Positions 49,346 through 58,722 of a DNA stretch of 64,000 nucleotides are shown one piece after another. A program made the position numbers and the translations under genes. The stretch's first letter is position 1; each line of letters begins with the position of its first letter. This DNA comes from Herbidospora mongoliensis (GTDB lineage Bacteria > Actinomycetota > Actinomycetes > Streptosporangiales > Streptosporangiaceae). Under the pieces are notes generated by a model, which saw only the letters and a program-made list of their open reading frames with translations, did not search any database and was not told the origin of the DNA. The stretch spans positions 213,557 through 277,556 of the forward strand of contig NZ_BBXD01000021.1 in the NCBI RefSeq assembly GCF_001570545.1, in the 5' to 3' direction.

Positions 49346-50527
49346 ATGAAAGCCGTCACCTGGCACGGCAAGCGCGACGTCCGAGTAGACGAGGTCCCCG
49401 ATCCGGCGATCAAGGAACCGAACGACGCCATCATCAAGGTCACCTCGACCGGCATCTGCGGCTCCGACCTGCACCTGTACGAACTCTTCGGCCCGTTCAT
49501 CGACGAGGGCGACATCCTCGGCCACGAGCCGATGGGCATCGTCGAGGAGGTCGGCCCCGAGGTCACCCACATCAAACCGGGCGACCGGGTCGTGATCCCG
49601 TTCAACATCAGCTGCGGCCACTGCCACACCTGTAATCAGAGTCTGTACGCCCAGTGCGAGACCACCCAGGTCCGCGACCAGGCCAAGGGCGCCGCCCTGT
49701 TCGGTTTCACCAAGCTCTACGGCCAGGTCCCCGGCGGCCAGGCAGAATATCTGCGCGTCCCCCAGGCCCAGTTCGGCCCGATCAAGGTGCCCGACGGGCC
49801 GCCCGACGAGCGGTTCGTGCTCCTGTCCGACGTGCTGCCCACCGCCTGGCAGGCGGTCGCCTTCGCCGACATTCCCGAGGGCGGCTCCGTGGCGATCTTC
49901 GGCCTCGGCCCGATCGGCCAGATGGCCGCACGTATCGCCCGCCACCTCGGCCATCGTGTGATCGGAGTCGACGGCGTACCCGAGCGTCTGACGATGGCCC
50001 GCCGCCGTGGCGCGGAGACCGTCGACGCCGCCACCGTGGACAACGTGCCCGGCGCGATCCTCGAGCTGACCGGCGGGCGCGGCGCCGACTCGGTGATCGA
50101 CGCGGTCGGCATGGAGGCGCACGGCTCACCCATGGCCAAGATCGCCCAGACCATGACCGGTCTCCTGCCCGACGCGATCGCCGCTCCGCTCATGTCGACG
50201 GCCGGCGTCGACCGCATGAGCGCCCTCCACGCCGCCTTCGACGCGGTCCGCCGGGGCGGCACCGTCTCCATCGTCGGCCTGTACGCCGGCATGAGCGACC
50301 CGATGCCCATGCTGGAACTGTTCGACAAGGGCGTCACCCTGCGCATGGGCCAGGCCCACGTCAAGCGCTGGATCGACGACCTGATGCCCCTGGTCACCGA
50401 CGACGCCGATCCGCTGGGCGTCATGGATCTGACCACCCACGTCCTGCCGCTGGACCAGGCGCCGCAGGCCTACAAGATGTTCCAGAAGAAGCGCGACGGC
50501 GCGGTCAAGGTCCTTCTGCGCCCCTAG
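49346..50527 (+). CDS. Zinc-dependent alcohol dehydrogenase (FdhA/threonine-dehydrogenase-like)
   Basis: A 393-residue medium-chain dehydrogenase. The catalytic zinc site is built from GICGSDLHL and GHEPMGIV; the structural zinc site has four Cys in SCGHCHTCNQSLYAQC. The cofactor site is VAIFGLGPIGQMAARIA. Its length and insert match glutathione-independent formaldehyde-dehydrogenase-like enzymes of stress regulons. AAGGGAG precedes ATG 49346. A deleted relative lies at 61.5 kb. The TAG stop lies in CTAG, shared with the DUF3040 gene. Confidence 0.92.
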   Translation: MKAVTWHGKRDVRVDEVPDPAIKEPNDAIIKVTSTGICGSDLHLYELFGPFIDEGDILGHEPMGIVEEVGPEVTHIKPGDRVVIPFNISCGHCHTCNQSLYAQCETTQVRDQAKGAALFGFTKLYGQVPGGQAEYLRVPQAQFGPIKVPDGPPDERFVLLSDVLPTAWQAVAFADIPEGGSVAIFGLGPIGQMAARIARHLGHRVIGVDGVPERLTMARRRGAETVDAATVDNVPGAILELTGGRGADSVIDAVGMEAHGSPMAKIAQTMTGLLPDAIAAPLMSTAGVDRMSALHAAFDAVRRGGTVSIVGLYAGMSDPMPMLELFDKGVTLRMGQAHVKRWIDDLMPLVTDDADPLGVMDLTTHVLPLDQAPQAYKMFQKKRDGAVKVLLRP

Positions 50528-50745
50528 GTCTGGTTGAGAATCACCGTCATCACGCCCATGAGTACGGCGGTCATGACAGTCGCCAACACCAGCAGCGTGA
50601 GCTCCTTGCGGGAGACGTCCCGGGTGAAGCGGCCCTGCTCCGCGTTGGAGCAGGTCGTGTTCATCCGGTCCATGCGGGTCGCGAACCTGCGGTCCTGCCT
50701 GCGAAGGGCCTGTTCCATCTCGGCCAGGACCCGCTTCTCATCCAC
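50524..50745 (-). CDS. DUF3040-like small tail-anchored protein
   Basis: A 73-residue protein: a charged N-terminal helix ([19 protein letters not shown]) typical of actinobacterial DUF3040 proteins, and one C-terminal membrane segment (about residues 48-70). Function unknown. It begins 8 bases inside the end of the cytochrome oxidase gene, so the two are co-translated, suggesting association with that membrane complex. Confidence 0.75.
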   Translation of the reverse strand: MDEKRVLAEMEQALRRQDRRFATRMDRMNTTCSNAEQGRFTRDVSRKELTLLVLATVMTAVLMGVMTVILNQT

Positions 50746-52399
50746 TCCTGATCCCGCGCCTGGTGAGGTGCGGGTACTTGAGATCGAAGGCCGGACGCTC
50801 GGACCTGATCGGGGGGAGGCGGTGGAAGTTGTGCCGGGGCGGCGGGCACGAGGTCACCCACTCCAGGCTGTTGCCCCAGCCCCAGGGGTCGTCCACCTCG
50901 ACCTTCGGCGCGTATCTCGCGGTGTACCAGACGTTGAACAGGAACGGCAGGGTGGACAGGCCCAGGATGAACGCGCCGATCGAGGAGATCAGGTTCAGGG
51001 TGGTGAAGCCGTCGACGGCGCTGTAGTCGGCGTACCTTCTCGGCATGCCGGCCGCGCCCAGCCAGTGCTGCACCAGGAACGTGGTGTGGAAGCCGATGAA
51101 CAGCGGCCAGAAGTGCCAGCGGCCGAGCCGGTCGTTGAGCATGCGGCCGGTCCACTTAGGCCACCAGAAGTAGAAGCCGCCGAACATGGCGAACACGACC
51201 GTGCCGAACAGCACGTAGTGGAAGTGGGCCACCACGAAGTAGGAGTCGTGCACGCCGAAGTCGAGCGGCGGGCTGGCCAGGATGACGCCGGTGAGCCCGC
51301 CGAACAGGAAGGTCACCAGGAAGCCGACCGCGAACAGCATCGGCGTCTCGAACGACAGGTGGCCGCGCCACATCGTGCCGATCCAGTTGAAGAACTTCAC
51401 GCCGGTCGGCACCGCGATGAGGAACGACATGAACGAGAAGAACGGCAGGAGCACCTGCCCGGTGGCGAACATGTGGTGCGCCCAGACGGTGACCGACAGG
51501 CCCGTGATCGAGATGGTCGCACCGACCAGCCCGACGTAGCCGAAGAGCGGTTTGCGGGCGAACACCGGGATGATCTCGGTGACGATGCCGAAGAACGGCA
51601 GCGCCACGATGTAGACCTCGGGGTGGCCGAAGAACCAGAACAGGTGCTGCCACAACATCGCCCCGCCCGTGTCGGCGTCGAAGACGTGCGCCCCCAGCTT
51701 CCGGTCGGCCTCCACCACCAGCAGCGCCGCCGCCAGCACCGGGAACGCGATCAGCACCAGCACGCTGGTCAGCAGAACGTTCCAGGTGAAGATCGGCATG
51801 CGGAACATCGTCATCCCGGGCGCCCGCATGGCCACGATCGTGGTGATGAAGTTGACCGCGCCCAGGATCGTGCCGAGCCCCGAAAGCACCAGGCCCATGA
51901 TCCACATGTCCGCGCCGAGCTCCGCCGAGTAGGTCCCGTTCGACAGCGGCGAGTATGCCGTCCAGCCGAACGACGGCCCCCCGTCGGCGGTGAGCAGGCC
52001 ACCGAGCACCATCAGCCCGCCGAACAGGAACATCCAGAAGCTGACCGCGTTCAGCCGGGGGAAGGCCACGTCGGGCGCACCGATCTGCAGCGGCATGGCG
52101 ACGTTGGCGAACCCGGCGAACAGCGGCGTCGCGAACAGCAGCAGCATGAGCGTGCCGTGCATCGTGAACATCTCGTTGTACTGCCGGTTGGAGATCAGCT
52201 GCATCCCCGGCTGGGCCAGTTCGGCCCGGATGATCATGGCCATCACGCCGGCGATGAGGAAGAAGCCGAAGGCCGAGATGATGTACATGTAGCCGATCAC
52301 CTTGTGATCGGTCGTGGTCAACCACGACACGATGACCGACCCCGGTCTGCTCTTGGCCGGGGCGAGCGGCGAGGTGACCGGTTCTTCCGTGGACGTCAT
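50738..52399 (-). CDS. ctaD: Cytochrome c oxidase subunit I (aa3-type), solitary copy
   Basis: A 553-residue heme-copper oxidase subunit with twelve membrane segments. Ligands are all present: heme a His in FTMHGTLM, the CuB His cross-linked to Tyr in [11 protein letters not shown], the CuB His pair in VWAHHMF, and the heme a3 and heme a His in [11 protein letters not shown]. The enzyme reduces oxygen with electrons from cytochrome c and pumps protons. No genes for subunits II or III are nearby, so this is probably a second, stress-associated ctaD using shared partners. A DUF3040 gene overlaps its end. Confidence 0.96.
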   Translation of the reverse strand: MTSTEEPVTSPLAPAKSRPGSVIVSWLTTTDHKVIGYMYIISAFGFFLIAGVMAMIIRAELAQPGMQLISNRQYNEMFTMHGTLMLLLFATPLFAGFANVAMPLQIGAPDVAFPRLNAVSFWMFLFGGLMVLGGLLTADGGPSFGWTAYSPLSNGTYSAELGADMWIMGLVLSGLGTILGAVNFITTIVAMRAPGMTMFRMPIFTWNVLLTSVLVLIAFPVLAAALLVVEADRKLGAHVFDADTGGAMLWQHLFWFFGHPEVYIVALPFFGIVTEIIPVFARKPLFGYVGLVGATISITGLSVTVWAHHMFATGQVLLPFFSFMSFLIAVPTGVKFFNWIGTMWRGHLSFETPMLFAVGFLVTFLFGGLTGVILASPPLDFGVHDSYFVVAHFHYVLFGTVVFAMFGGFYFWWPKWTGRMLNDRLGRWHFWPLFIGFHTTFLVQHWLGAAGMPRRYADYSAVDGFTTLNLISSIGAFILGLSTLPFLFNVWYTARYAPKVEVDDPWGWGNSLEWVTSCPPPRHNFHRLPPIRSERPAFDLKYPHLTRRGIRSG

Positions 52400-52672
52400 G
52401 GGTGCGCCTGACTGTCGGGCATGGCGAAGCCGTCGACACGCTGTTCGGCCGACGACTGAATACCCTTGTGATCATCAGTCCACGGCGGCTGGACACACCG
52501 TCGAACATGCCGACCAGAGTCTGACCGTCGATCACAGTTGGCAGACGCGCCGGAAGGCAACGAAACACCGCGACGATCTGAACGTTCTCTGGAATCGACC
52601 TTGACCTTGCAGCCCGAGGTAACGGGTAGGGCAGACCGATGCGCATCTCGGAGGTCTGATCGACCGCCTTGT

Positions 52673-53113
52673 TTACCGGCGTTGGCCGAGGTGATTCAGC
52701 GCAATGGCGAGCGTCGTACCGTAGACGACGTGACCCGCCGCCATGACGACCTGGCGGCCTGGACGGTCCCGCGACACCGGAGGTAGGGCGCCCAGAGCGG
52801 GCACCCAACCCTGGTAGGCGGCCAGCCAAATCGCGAGCCCGTAGCCCGCGCCGACAGACGCAGGCGGCCGATGCTGCCGCGTCGCCAAGGCGAACGCGCT
52901 GCCCGCAGCGGCGCCGAAGCCGAAGTGCGACAGGACGGCAAGCGTCTTCTCGCCCGGTTTGGGGCGGTGGCGCGGCCCCGGCAGCACGGCCCGGATGATG
53001 CGCTTGGGCGGCTGCTCTTCCAACAGACCCATCCGGTGGCCGGCCAGCATGACAAGGCTCATGGCACCGGTGGCCAGCAGGCCGCCGACGGCGCCGGCGC
53101 TCAGTTCCTTCAC
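52673..53113 (-). CDS. Small membrane protein of unknown function (YagU/DUF1440-like)
   Basis: A 146-residue protein with three to four hydrophobic segments and a cytoplasmic loop rich in Lys, Pro and Arg (RAVLPGPRHRPKPGEKTLAV). The first stretch GAVGGLLATGAMSLVMLAG resembles YagU/DUF1440 membrane proteins, a tentative match. Translation starts at GTG 53113 behind GGGAGGAGG. It is transcribed toward ctaD, separated by a 273-base gap (52400-52672) in which I see no gene. Confidence 0.65.
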   Translation of the reverse strand: MKELSAGAVGGLLATGAMSLVMLAGHRMGLLEEQPPKRIIRAVLPGPRHRPKPGEKTLAVLSHFGFGAAAGSAFALATRQHRPPASVGAGYGLAIWLAAYQGWVPALGALPPVSRDRPGRQVVMAAGHVVYGTTLAIALNHLGQRR

Positions 53114-53367
53114 CGGGCCACCTCCTCCCGGGATTGATCATGCTCCTGAACGGGCGGACCCTTTTCGGGCGGCGTACCCGTCCATTCAGGCAATACACGC
53201 TTCTTCAGTGACACGACGACACGAGCAAGAGATCGAGAACGCCCCAGCCGGTGCCAGGTCGGGGGTCCGGGGTGACCGTGGACGAGAAAGACAGCCGGGC
53301 TCGACCCTCCGCGGCGCTCGCGGAGGATCGTCTTCGATGGTGAAGTCCTCGAACATAGACGTCGAGG

Positions 53368-53632
53368 TCACTTTCCGAGGGCGGAGACCAGTTCGTCCTT
53401 GGTCATCGAGCTGTAGCCCTCGACGCCCTTCTCCTTGGCCTGCTCCACCAACTCTTCCCTGGTGCGGCCCTTCGGCTTGGGCGGCCTCCTCGGCACGGGC
53501 GTGCGCGACGAACTTGGCGGCCAGCTCCGCGACCAGCGCGGGACGGTTCTCCGGCTCCCGCTCAAGCTTCTCGAAGATCATCTCGACGTCACGGTGGTCG
53601 GCCATGATCAGATCGATCACATTCTGCGGCAT
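53368..53632 (-). pseudogene. Deleted and frameshifted hemerythrin-domain gene with Rho-N-like tail
   Basis: From ATG 53632 (AGGAGAG just upstream) the reading frame encodes the start of a hemerythrin-domain protein: MPQNVIDLIMADHRDVEMIF through AKFVAHARAEEA. A different frame then encodes the usual C-terminal tail of the same family, TREELVEQAKEKGVEGYSSM through DELVSALGK, ending at 53368. The middle of the four-helix hemerythrin domain, with most iron ligands, is missing. Intact relatives are, to my knowledge, about 180-200 residues long. I read this as one gene inactivated by an internal out-of-frame deletion. Confidence 0.75.
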
Positions 53633-53840
53633 ATCTCTCCTCAGGGCGCGCTCCGGTCGGCCTTCTTGGTGTCGTCGGCGGTCCGGTGGGCTCGCTCCCT
53701 CGCGGTGCTGCTCGACGGCCGAGTCGTGAGATTCGTCCACGTCTCTTGGCCCCTGAACCAGGCCCCTACCCGCCGCCACCCCAGGAAACGTGAAGGCCCG
53801 GCCTCACCGACCAGGCAGGAGAGCGTGGCGCCTTAGGGTG

Positions 53841-54599
53841 TCAGCCGGATTCGGCGATACGTTTTCCGGCCGCCACAGCAATGAGATCGGTCATCCCCGC
53901 CCGGTTGTCGATCAGTTCCTGGGCAACCGAAGTCAGCGTCCTGTTGTGGTCGCGTGCGTATTTGCGCAGAACGGCGAAGGCCTGACCGACGTCGATCCGC
54001 GCGCGTTCCGCAAGCATGCCCTTGGCCTGTTCGAGGAGCACCCGGCTGTTGAGCGCGAAGTGGAGCTGCTCGGTGACCACCTGGTGCTCACGCAGCGTGC
54101 GCTCGTTCAGGATGCCGATGGTGGCCACGTCGGCCAAAGCCTGCGCCACCGTCGTGGTGTCCTCTGACAGCTCACGGGGAGCGGCGTTGAACAGGCCGAT
54201 CGCGCCGAGCACCTGATCACGCAGGCGCAGCGGGAAGGCGTGCACGGCGGAGAATCCGAGAGTGATCGCAGCGGCCGAGAACCTCGGCCACCGCGCCGGG
54301 TCGGTCGACAGGTCGGCGCAGGTCACCGCCGTGCCGCTGCGGTAGCAGTCGAGGCAGGCGCCCTCCTCTTCCTGCAGTTGGAACAGTTCCAGCAGGCGCA
54401 CCTCCTCGCTGGAGGCGGCCACCAGCGTGAGAGTCCCACGCGGATCGGCCAGGACGATCCCGGCAGCGTCCACATCGAAGATCTCGACGGCTCGTTCGGC
54501 CAGCGATTGCAGGAAGTCGATGACGTCGAAACCGGCCACCAAGGTGTCGGCCAGCTCGACGAAAACCTGTGCCGTTCTTCGATAGAGCATCTCTGTCAC
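53841..54599 (-). CDS. GAF-ANTAR domain protein
   Basis: A 252-residue protein. The GAF domain (about residues 20-165) contains AVEIFDVDAAGIVLADPRG and LGFSAVHAFPLRLRDQVLG; a Cys pair in GACLDCYRSG and a nearby Cys could bind a ligand or sense redox. The ANTAR domain (about 180-240) reads LNSRVLLEQAKGMLAERARI, an RNA-binding helix set that causes antitermination at paired hairpins. It lies 5 bases after a second GAF-ANTAR gene, so the two are an operon. Confidence 0.92.
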   Translation of the reverse strand: MTEMLYRRTAQVFVELADTLVAGFDVIDFLQSLAERAVEIFDVDAAGIVLADPRGTLTLVAASSEEVRLLELFQLQEEEGACLDCYRSGTAVTCADLSTDPARWPRFSAAAITLGFSAVHAFPLRLRDQVLGAIGLFNAAPRELSEDTTTVAQALADVATIGILNERTLREHQVVTEQLHFALNSRVLLEQAKGMLAERARIDVGQAFAVLRKYARDHNRTLTSVAQELIDNRAGMTDLIAVAAGKRIAESG

Positions 54600-54604
54600 C
54601 TGCC

Positions 54605-55339
54605 TCAGTCCTCACTCTCTCCATTGTTCATCCACGGTTCCAGCCGCAGCGTCCGCGCCACCACGTCCTGCGCCACCTCCCGCAGACTGCGGCCCGCCAC
54701 ATAGGCATGAGCGCGAAGCCGGACGAAAGCGGTGGTCAGGTCGGCGTCGATCTGCGCGGCGACCATGCCGGTCGCTTGATGCACCTCCGCCCACCGTTCC
54801 ACCTGCCCGAACTGCAGGTCCGTCGGCCCGGCGCCGGGGTTGACGAGCTGATGGGTCTGGATCAGCAGGGCGGCGTCGGCGAAGATCAGCGCGTCGCCGA
54901 TCTCGTCCGGCGTCATCAGCCGATTGTCGGCATGGCTGATCTCCAGCACACCGATGGCGATCGCCCCGAGCAGCAGCGGGAAGACGTGCACCGACCGGAT
55001 CCCCGCTTTGACGGCCGCCGGCGCGAAGACCGGCCACCGCGAGGCGGTCTCCGTCGCGCCCAGATCAGGGACCAGCACCGTGCGCCGGTCGGCCAGCGCG
55101 GCCAGACCCGGCCCTTCGCCCAAGGTGACCTGCAGGTCAGCGAGCCGAGGGGCGGTCGAACCCGTCGCGGAGACCGGCTCGTACACCACCAGGTCCCTGT
55201 GGAGAGCGATGGTCACCCCTGCGGCACCGAATGCGTCAGCACACGCGTGACAAACGGTATCGATCGAGATCGGCCGACCGTCCGCGCGGGCATGGGCGAA
55301 GATCAACCCCCACACTCGCGCCGTCCGCTGCTGTTCCAT
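54605..55339 (-). CDS. GAF-ANTAR domain protein
   Basis: A 244-residue protein with GAF (VCHACADAFGAAGVTIALHR, IRSVHVFPLLLGAIAIGVLE) and ANTAR (VHQATGMVAAQIDADLTTAF) domains. The GAF part differs clearly from that of the next gene, so the pair is not a recent duplication. GGAGG lies 5 bases before ATG 55339. ANTAR proteins bind RNA and control termination; no obvious target hairpin pair is evident near the genes. Confidence 0.9.
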   Translation of the reverse strand: MEQQRTARVWGLIFAHARADGRPISIDTVCHACADAFGAAGVTIALHRDLVVYEPVSATGSTAPRLADLQVTLGEGPGLAALADRRTVLVPDLGATETASRWPVFAPAAVKAGIRSVHVFPLLLGAIAIGVLEISHADNRLMTPDEIGDALIFADAALLIQTHQLVNPGAGPTDLQFGQVERWAEVHQATGMVAAQIDADLTTAFVRLRAHAYVAGRSLREVAQDVVARTLRLEPWMNNGESED

Positions 55340-55580
55340 CGGCCTCCGCTGCCTGCCGTGCCACTGATCTCGACGAAGTCGACCGAACTCACACTGAGGA
55401 AGGTCGGCGACTCCCTGGCTCGGCACTGCTGAGACACGTTACGGATGATCAAGCAGCGTCGTATGTTCTGGGAGTGCCGTGCCCTCAGTTCAGGTCGGCA
55501 CACTCGGATCACTCGCGTGGATCAAGGTCACCTTCGCCGAGGTGAGGGTCGATGTCGCGATCGCCTAGCTCTCCGAACAG

Positions 55581-55808
55581 GTGGACGCTGAGCGCACCCG
55601 CAAGGTGGTCGAGCAGGAACGGCGCCGCCGCGGACTGCGGCCCGGCGACCGACTGCTGCTCTACGCCGATGGCATCACCGAGATCCGCGACGCATCCGAC
55701 CGGGAATTAGGGTTGCGGCGCTTCGCCGACTTCGTCATCCGTCACCACGCCAGCGGTCTGCCTGTGCCCGAGACGTTGCGACGTCTGGTCCGCGAGGTCC
55801 TCGCCTGA
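55581..55808 (+). pseudogene. C-terminal fragment of a SpoIIE/RsbU-type PP2C phosphatase
   Basis: The stretch LRPGDRLLLYADGITEIRDA followed by LGLRRFADFVIRHHASG matches the last 55 or so residues of PP2C SpoIIE-type phosphatases, including the DG after the conserved Tyr-Ala/Thr. The catalytic metal sites upstream are missing. Reading back in the same frame, the sequence hits a TAG at 55568 and is unrelated. A GTG at 55581 could start a 75-residue peptide, but I consider it a remnant. Confidence 0.7.
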
Positions 55809-55991
55809 GCCATCACTTGGTCGAAATGATCTCCATCGGTGCAGTTGACGGCGTTTACCAGCGAGAATCCCCCGAGCACGTAAGGCTTTCAATCGATCAC
55901 CGCCCGTTTATCCACGTCGTCACATCAGGTTGGAGGAGGGTGCGACGGGCAGACGGGATGGTTACCAGCCGCAATGGCAGAGGAGCCAGTA

Positions 55992-56621
55992 GTGAGCGAG
56001 TTCTCGACATCCGGCACAACTGGCCATGATTCAGGCACCGTAGAACGTGCCAAGAGCGCGGCCGCCGACACCGCGTCCGAGGCGAAGGAGCAGGTACGCA
56101 ACGTCGGCGGCGAGATGCGCACGCAGGCCGGCCAGGCGGCCGACCAACTGCGCGGACGCATCCGTGAGCAGGCCGACGCGCAGAGCAGGCGGGCGGCGCA
56201 GGGTGTTCGCACCTGGGCCGACGACTTGACCACGATGACCGAAAGCGGCAAGCCCGACAGCCCCGTGCACGGCGTGCTGAACCACGTCGCGGGTACCGGT
56301 CACAAGGCGGCCGACTACCTGGAGAACCGCGGGATCGGCGGCGCGGCCACCGACGTGCAGAACTTCGCCCGCAAGCGGCCCGGCCTGTTCCTGGTCGGCG
56401 CGCTCGCGGCGGGCTTCGTAGCCGCCCGCCTCGCCAAGGCCGGGGCTGGGGCCGCCCAGGAGGCCGACCACACCGGCGCCACTGCGCACGGGAACGGCAC
56501 TCGGTTCCGTCAGGCAGACCCGGTCACCACGTACCCGGAGCCGCCGGTCAGGCCTGCCACGGCGTACGCGACACCGCCCGAGGCGTCGAGCTACGGCTAT
56601 CAGCCCGGTGACGTGCGATGA
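55992..56621 (+). CDS. Apolipophorin/LEA-like helical membrane-associated protein (stress trio, first gene)
   Basis: A 209-residue protein: a long amphipathic helix rich in Ala, Glu, Gln and Arg (AADTASEAKEQVRNVGGEMR and on), a short hydrophobic segment (LFLVGALAAGFVAARL) and a Pro-rich tail. GAGGAG lies 6 bases before GTG 55992; an ATG at 55974 is less likely. The gene overlaps the next by ATGA. With the holin-like and DUF3618 genes it forms a trio common in actinobacterial osmotic or oxidative stress regions. Biochemical function is unknown. Confidence 0.8.
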   Translation: MSEFSTSGTTGHDSGTVERAKSAAADTASEAKEQVRNVGGEMRTQAGQAADQLRGRIREQADAQSRRAAQGVRTWADDLTTMTESGKPDSPVHGVLNHVAGTGHKAADYLENRGIGGAATDVQNFARKRPGLFLVGALAAGFVAARLAKAGAGAAQEADHTGATAHGNGTRFRQADPVTTYPEPPVRPATAYATPPEASSYGYQPGDVR

Positions 56622-57013
56622 CCATCCCCCGCCGGGAGGACCGATCTCTCGGCGAACTGGTCGGAGAGCTCGGCGGTGATTTATCCAAGCTGTTCCGCCA
56701 GGAGGTGGAGCTGGCCAAGACGGAGATCCGCGAAGAGGCGGGGAAGGCCGGCAAGGCGGCCGGAATGTTCGGCGGCGCCGGGCTGGCCGGCTGGATGACC
56801 GCTCTGTTCCTGAGCCTCGCACTCGTGTGGGCGCTGGACGCCGTCATCGACGCCGGATGGGCGGCGCTCATCGTCGGCCTGCTGTGGGGGGCCGCGGCCG
56901 CCGCCATGTTCGTCCGCGGCAGGAACCAGATGCGCGAGGTCAATCCCGTGCCCGAGCAGACCGTACAGACCCTCAAGGAGGACGCTCAATGGGCACGCGA
57001 GCTGAAGAACTGA
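56618..57013 (+). CDS. Actinobacterial holin-X / phage-holin superfamily III membrane protein
   Basis: A 131-residue protein with an N-terminal amphipathic helix (LGELVGELGGDLSKLFRQEV) and two membrane segments (about residues 52-75 and 80-100), the pattern of PF07332. Despite the family name, chromosomal members in stress operons are not known to lyse cells. It is translationally coupled on both sides: ATGA with the preceding gene and a 25-base overlap with the next. Confidence 0.88.
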   Translation: MTIPRREDRSLGELVGELGGDLSKLFRQEVELAKTEIREEAGKAGKAAGMFGGAGLAGWMTALFLSLALVWALDAVIDAGWAALIVGLLWGAAAAAMFVRGRNQMREVNPVPEQTVQTLKEDAQWARELKN

Positions 57014-57570
57014 AGGCCGAGATCGAGGAGACCCGCGCCGAACTGAGCGAGGACGTCGACCGGATCACCGAGAAGACGAGCCCCCGGCAGATCATCAAGC
57101 GGCGTGCCGACGGTATCCGCGACAAGACCCGCAACCTTACGGAGCGCGTGATGGGAACGACTGAGAAGGCGGGCGGCAGCGTGCAGCAGAACCTGTCGAC
57201 GGCCACCGGCAGTGTCACCGACAGTGTCACCGGCACCGTCAAGGCCGCGCCCGACGCGGCGATGCGCACAGTGCGGGGCAACCCGATGGCCGCCGGAATG
57301 ATCGCGTTCGGCGCGGGGGCCCTGGCCGCCGTCCTCATCCCGCAGACCATCGCCGAGCGCCGCGCAGCCCGGCAGGTCAAGGAGCAGGTCGGCGAGTACG
57401 TCGAGCCGGTGGTCGACTCGCTGAAGGAGTCGGCCCAGACACTCGGCCAGGAGGCCAAGTCGACGGCGCAGGACGCCGTCCAGCACGTCAGGGAGTCGGC
57501 GTCCGGAGCGGCGCAGGCCACCAAGGATCACGCCCAGGAGCAGGCCTCCCAGGTGCGCGACCAGCACTAG
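56989..57570 (+). CDS. DUF3618-domain protein
   Basis: A 193-residue protein. The N-terminus RAEELKAEIEETRAELSEDV is the DUF3618 signature, followed by a Thr/Ser-rich helix, one hydrophobic segment (AAGMIAFGAGALAAVLIP) and a long Ala/Gln/Glu helical tail. AAGGAGG lies 7 bases before ATG 56989, inside the preceding gene. It probably coats or tethers to the membrane with its two upstream partners. No enzyme activity is known for the family. Confidence 0.88.
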   Translation: MGTRAEELKAEIEETRAELSEDVDRITEKTSPRQIIKRRADGIRDKTRNLTERVMGTTEKAGGSVQQNLSTATGSVTDSVTGTVKAAPDAAMRTVRGNPMAAGMIAFGAGALAAVLIPQTIAERRAARQVKEQVGEYVEPVVDSLKESAQTLGQEAKSTAQDAVQHVRESASGAAQATKDHAQEQASQVRDQH

Positions 57571-57660
57571 AGAATTCCCAGGCCCGGCGGCGACCGTGAA
57601 CCCCGTTCCGCCCGGCTCGGCCCCGTCTCCACAGAGTGGCGGGGAAGAGATCGGAGCAGG

Positions 57661-58611
57661 ATGAGCCACCAGCCTGAAAGCCCCACTGAGCTGTCCAGAC
57701 GCTCGTGGTGGGAGGTGCTCAAGCGCACCGTCAAGGAGTTCCAGGAAGACAAGATCACCGACTGGGCCGCCGCGCTGACCTACTACGCGGTGCTGTCGAT
57801 CTTCCCGGCCCTGCTGGCCGTGGTGTCCGTGCTGGGACTGTTCGGCCAGTCGGCGACCAAGCCGATCTCCGACAACCTGAGCGCCATCGCCCCCGGCCCG
57901 GCGAAAGAGATCATCGACACGGTGCTGCAGAACCTGCAGAGCAATCAGGGTGCGGCCGGGATCGCCACCGTCATCGGCATCGCGGTGGCCCTGTGGTCGG
58001 CCTCGGGTTACGTGGCGGCGTTCATGCGCGCGTCCAACATCATGTACGAGATGCCCGAGGGCCGCCCCATCTGGAAGACGCTCCCGTTGCGGCTGGGAAT
58101 CACCGCCGTTCTCGTGGTGATGATGTCCGCCGGAGCCGTCGCCGTGGTCTTCACCGGCAGCCTGGCCGAGCAGGCCGGACGTCTGCTGGGCATCGGCGAG
58201 ACCGGCCTGACCATCTGGAACATCGCCAAATGGCCCGTGCTGGTGGTCATCGTCATCATCGTGCTCGCGCTGCTGTACTGGTCGGCCCCGAACGTCAGGC
58301 ATCCCGGCTTCCGGTGGATCACTCCGGGCAGCACGGTCGCGGTGATCGGCTGGCTCGCCGCTTCAGCCCTGTTCGGCTTCTATGTGGCGAACTTCGCCTC
58401 CTACAGCAAGACCTACGCCACGCTCGCGGGCGTCATCGTCTTCCTGGTCTGGTTGTGGATCACCAACATCGCGGTGCTGCTGGGTGTGGAGTTCGACGCC
58501 GAGATCGCCCGTGGCCGGGCCATCGCCGCAGGTCATCCGGCCGACCAGGAGCCATACGTCGAGCCGAGGGACACCCGCAAGATGTCCGACGACGAGAAGA
58601 AGCTGGTCTAG
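57661..58611 (+). CDS. YihY/virulence factor BrkB family membrane protein
   Basis: A 316-residue protein with six membrane segments. Family landmarks are the start DKITDWAAALTYYAVLSIFP, GYVAAFMRASNIMYE and YSKTYATLAGVIVFLVWLW. These proteins are widespread and their transport role is unresolved. It follows the DUF3618 gene by 90 bases on the same strand, in the stress-gene block, and precedes the catalase gene. Confidence 0.92.
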   Translation: MSHQPESPTELSRRSWWEVLKRTVKEFQEDKITDWAAALTYYAVLSIFPALLAVVSVLGLFGQSATKPISDNLSAIAPGPAKEIIDTVLQNLQSNQGAAGIATVIGIAVALWSASGYVAAFMRASNIMYEMPEGRPIWKTLPLRLGITAVLVVMMSAGAVAVVFTGSLAEQAGRLLGIGETGLTIWNIAKWPVLVVIVIIVLALLYWSAPNVRHPGFRWITPGSTVAVIGWLAASALFGFYVANFASYSKTYATLAGVIVFLVWLWITNIAVLLGVEFDAEIARGRAIAAGHPADQEPYVEPRDTRKMSDDEKKLV

Positions 58612-58722
58612 CAGGCGGCAAGTTTGGCCCTGTTCGTCCCATTAGCCGCGTGGCGGCTCTCGCGTCCGGGCAAATCCCACCATCTATATCTCGCAGCGTC
58701 GTGCATTCCCAAAGGGGAGATA

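Noticed and set aside
50534..52411. 625-codon plus-strand ORF
   Set aside because: Antisense to ctaD, whose ligands are all intact; no domain in the shadow.
53186..53367. In-frame continuation of the hemerythrin-like frame
   Set aside because: Composition and lack of similarity show it is read-through into non-coding sequence past the frameshift.
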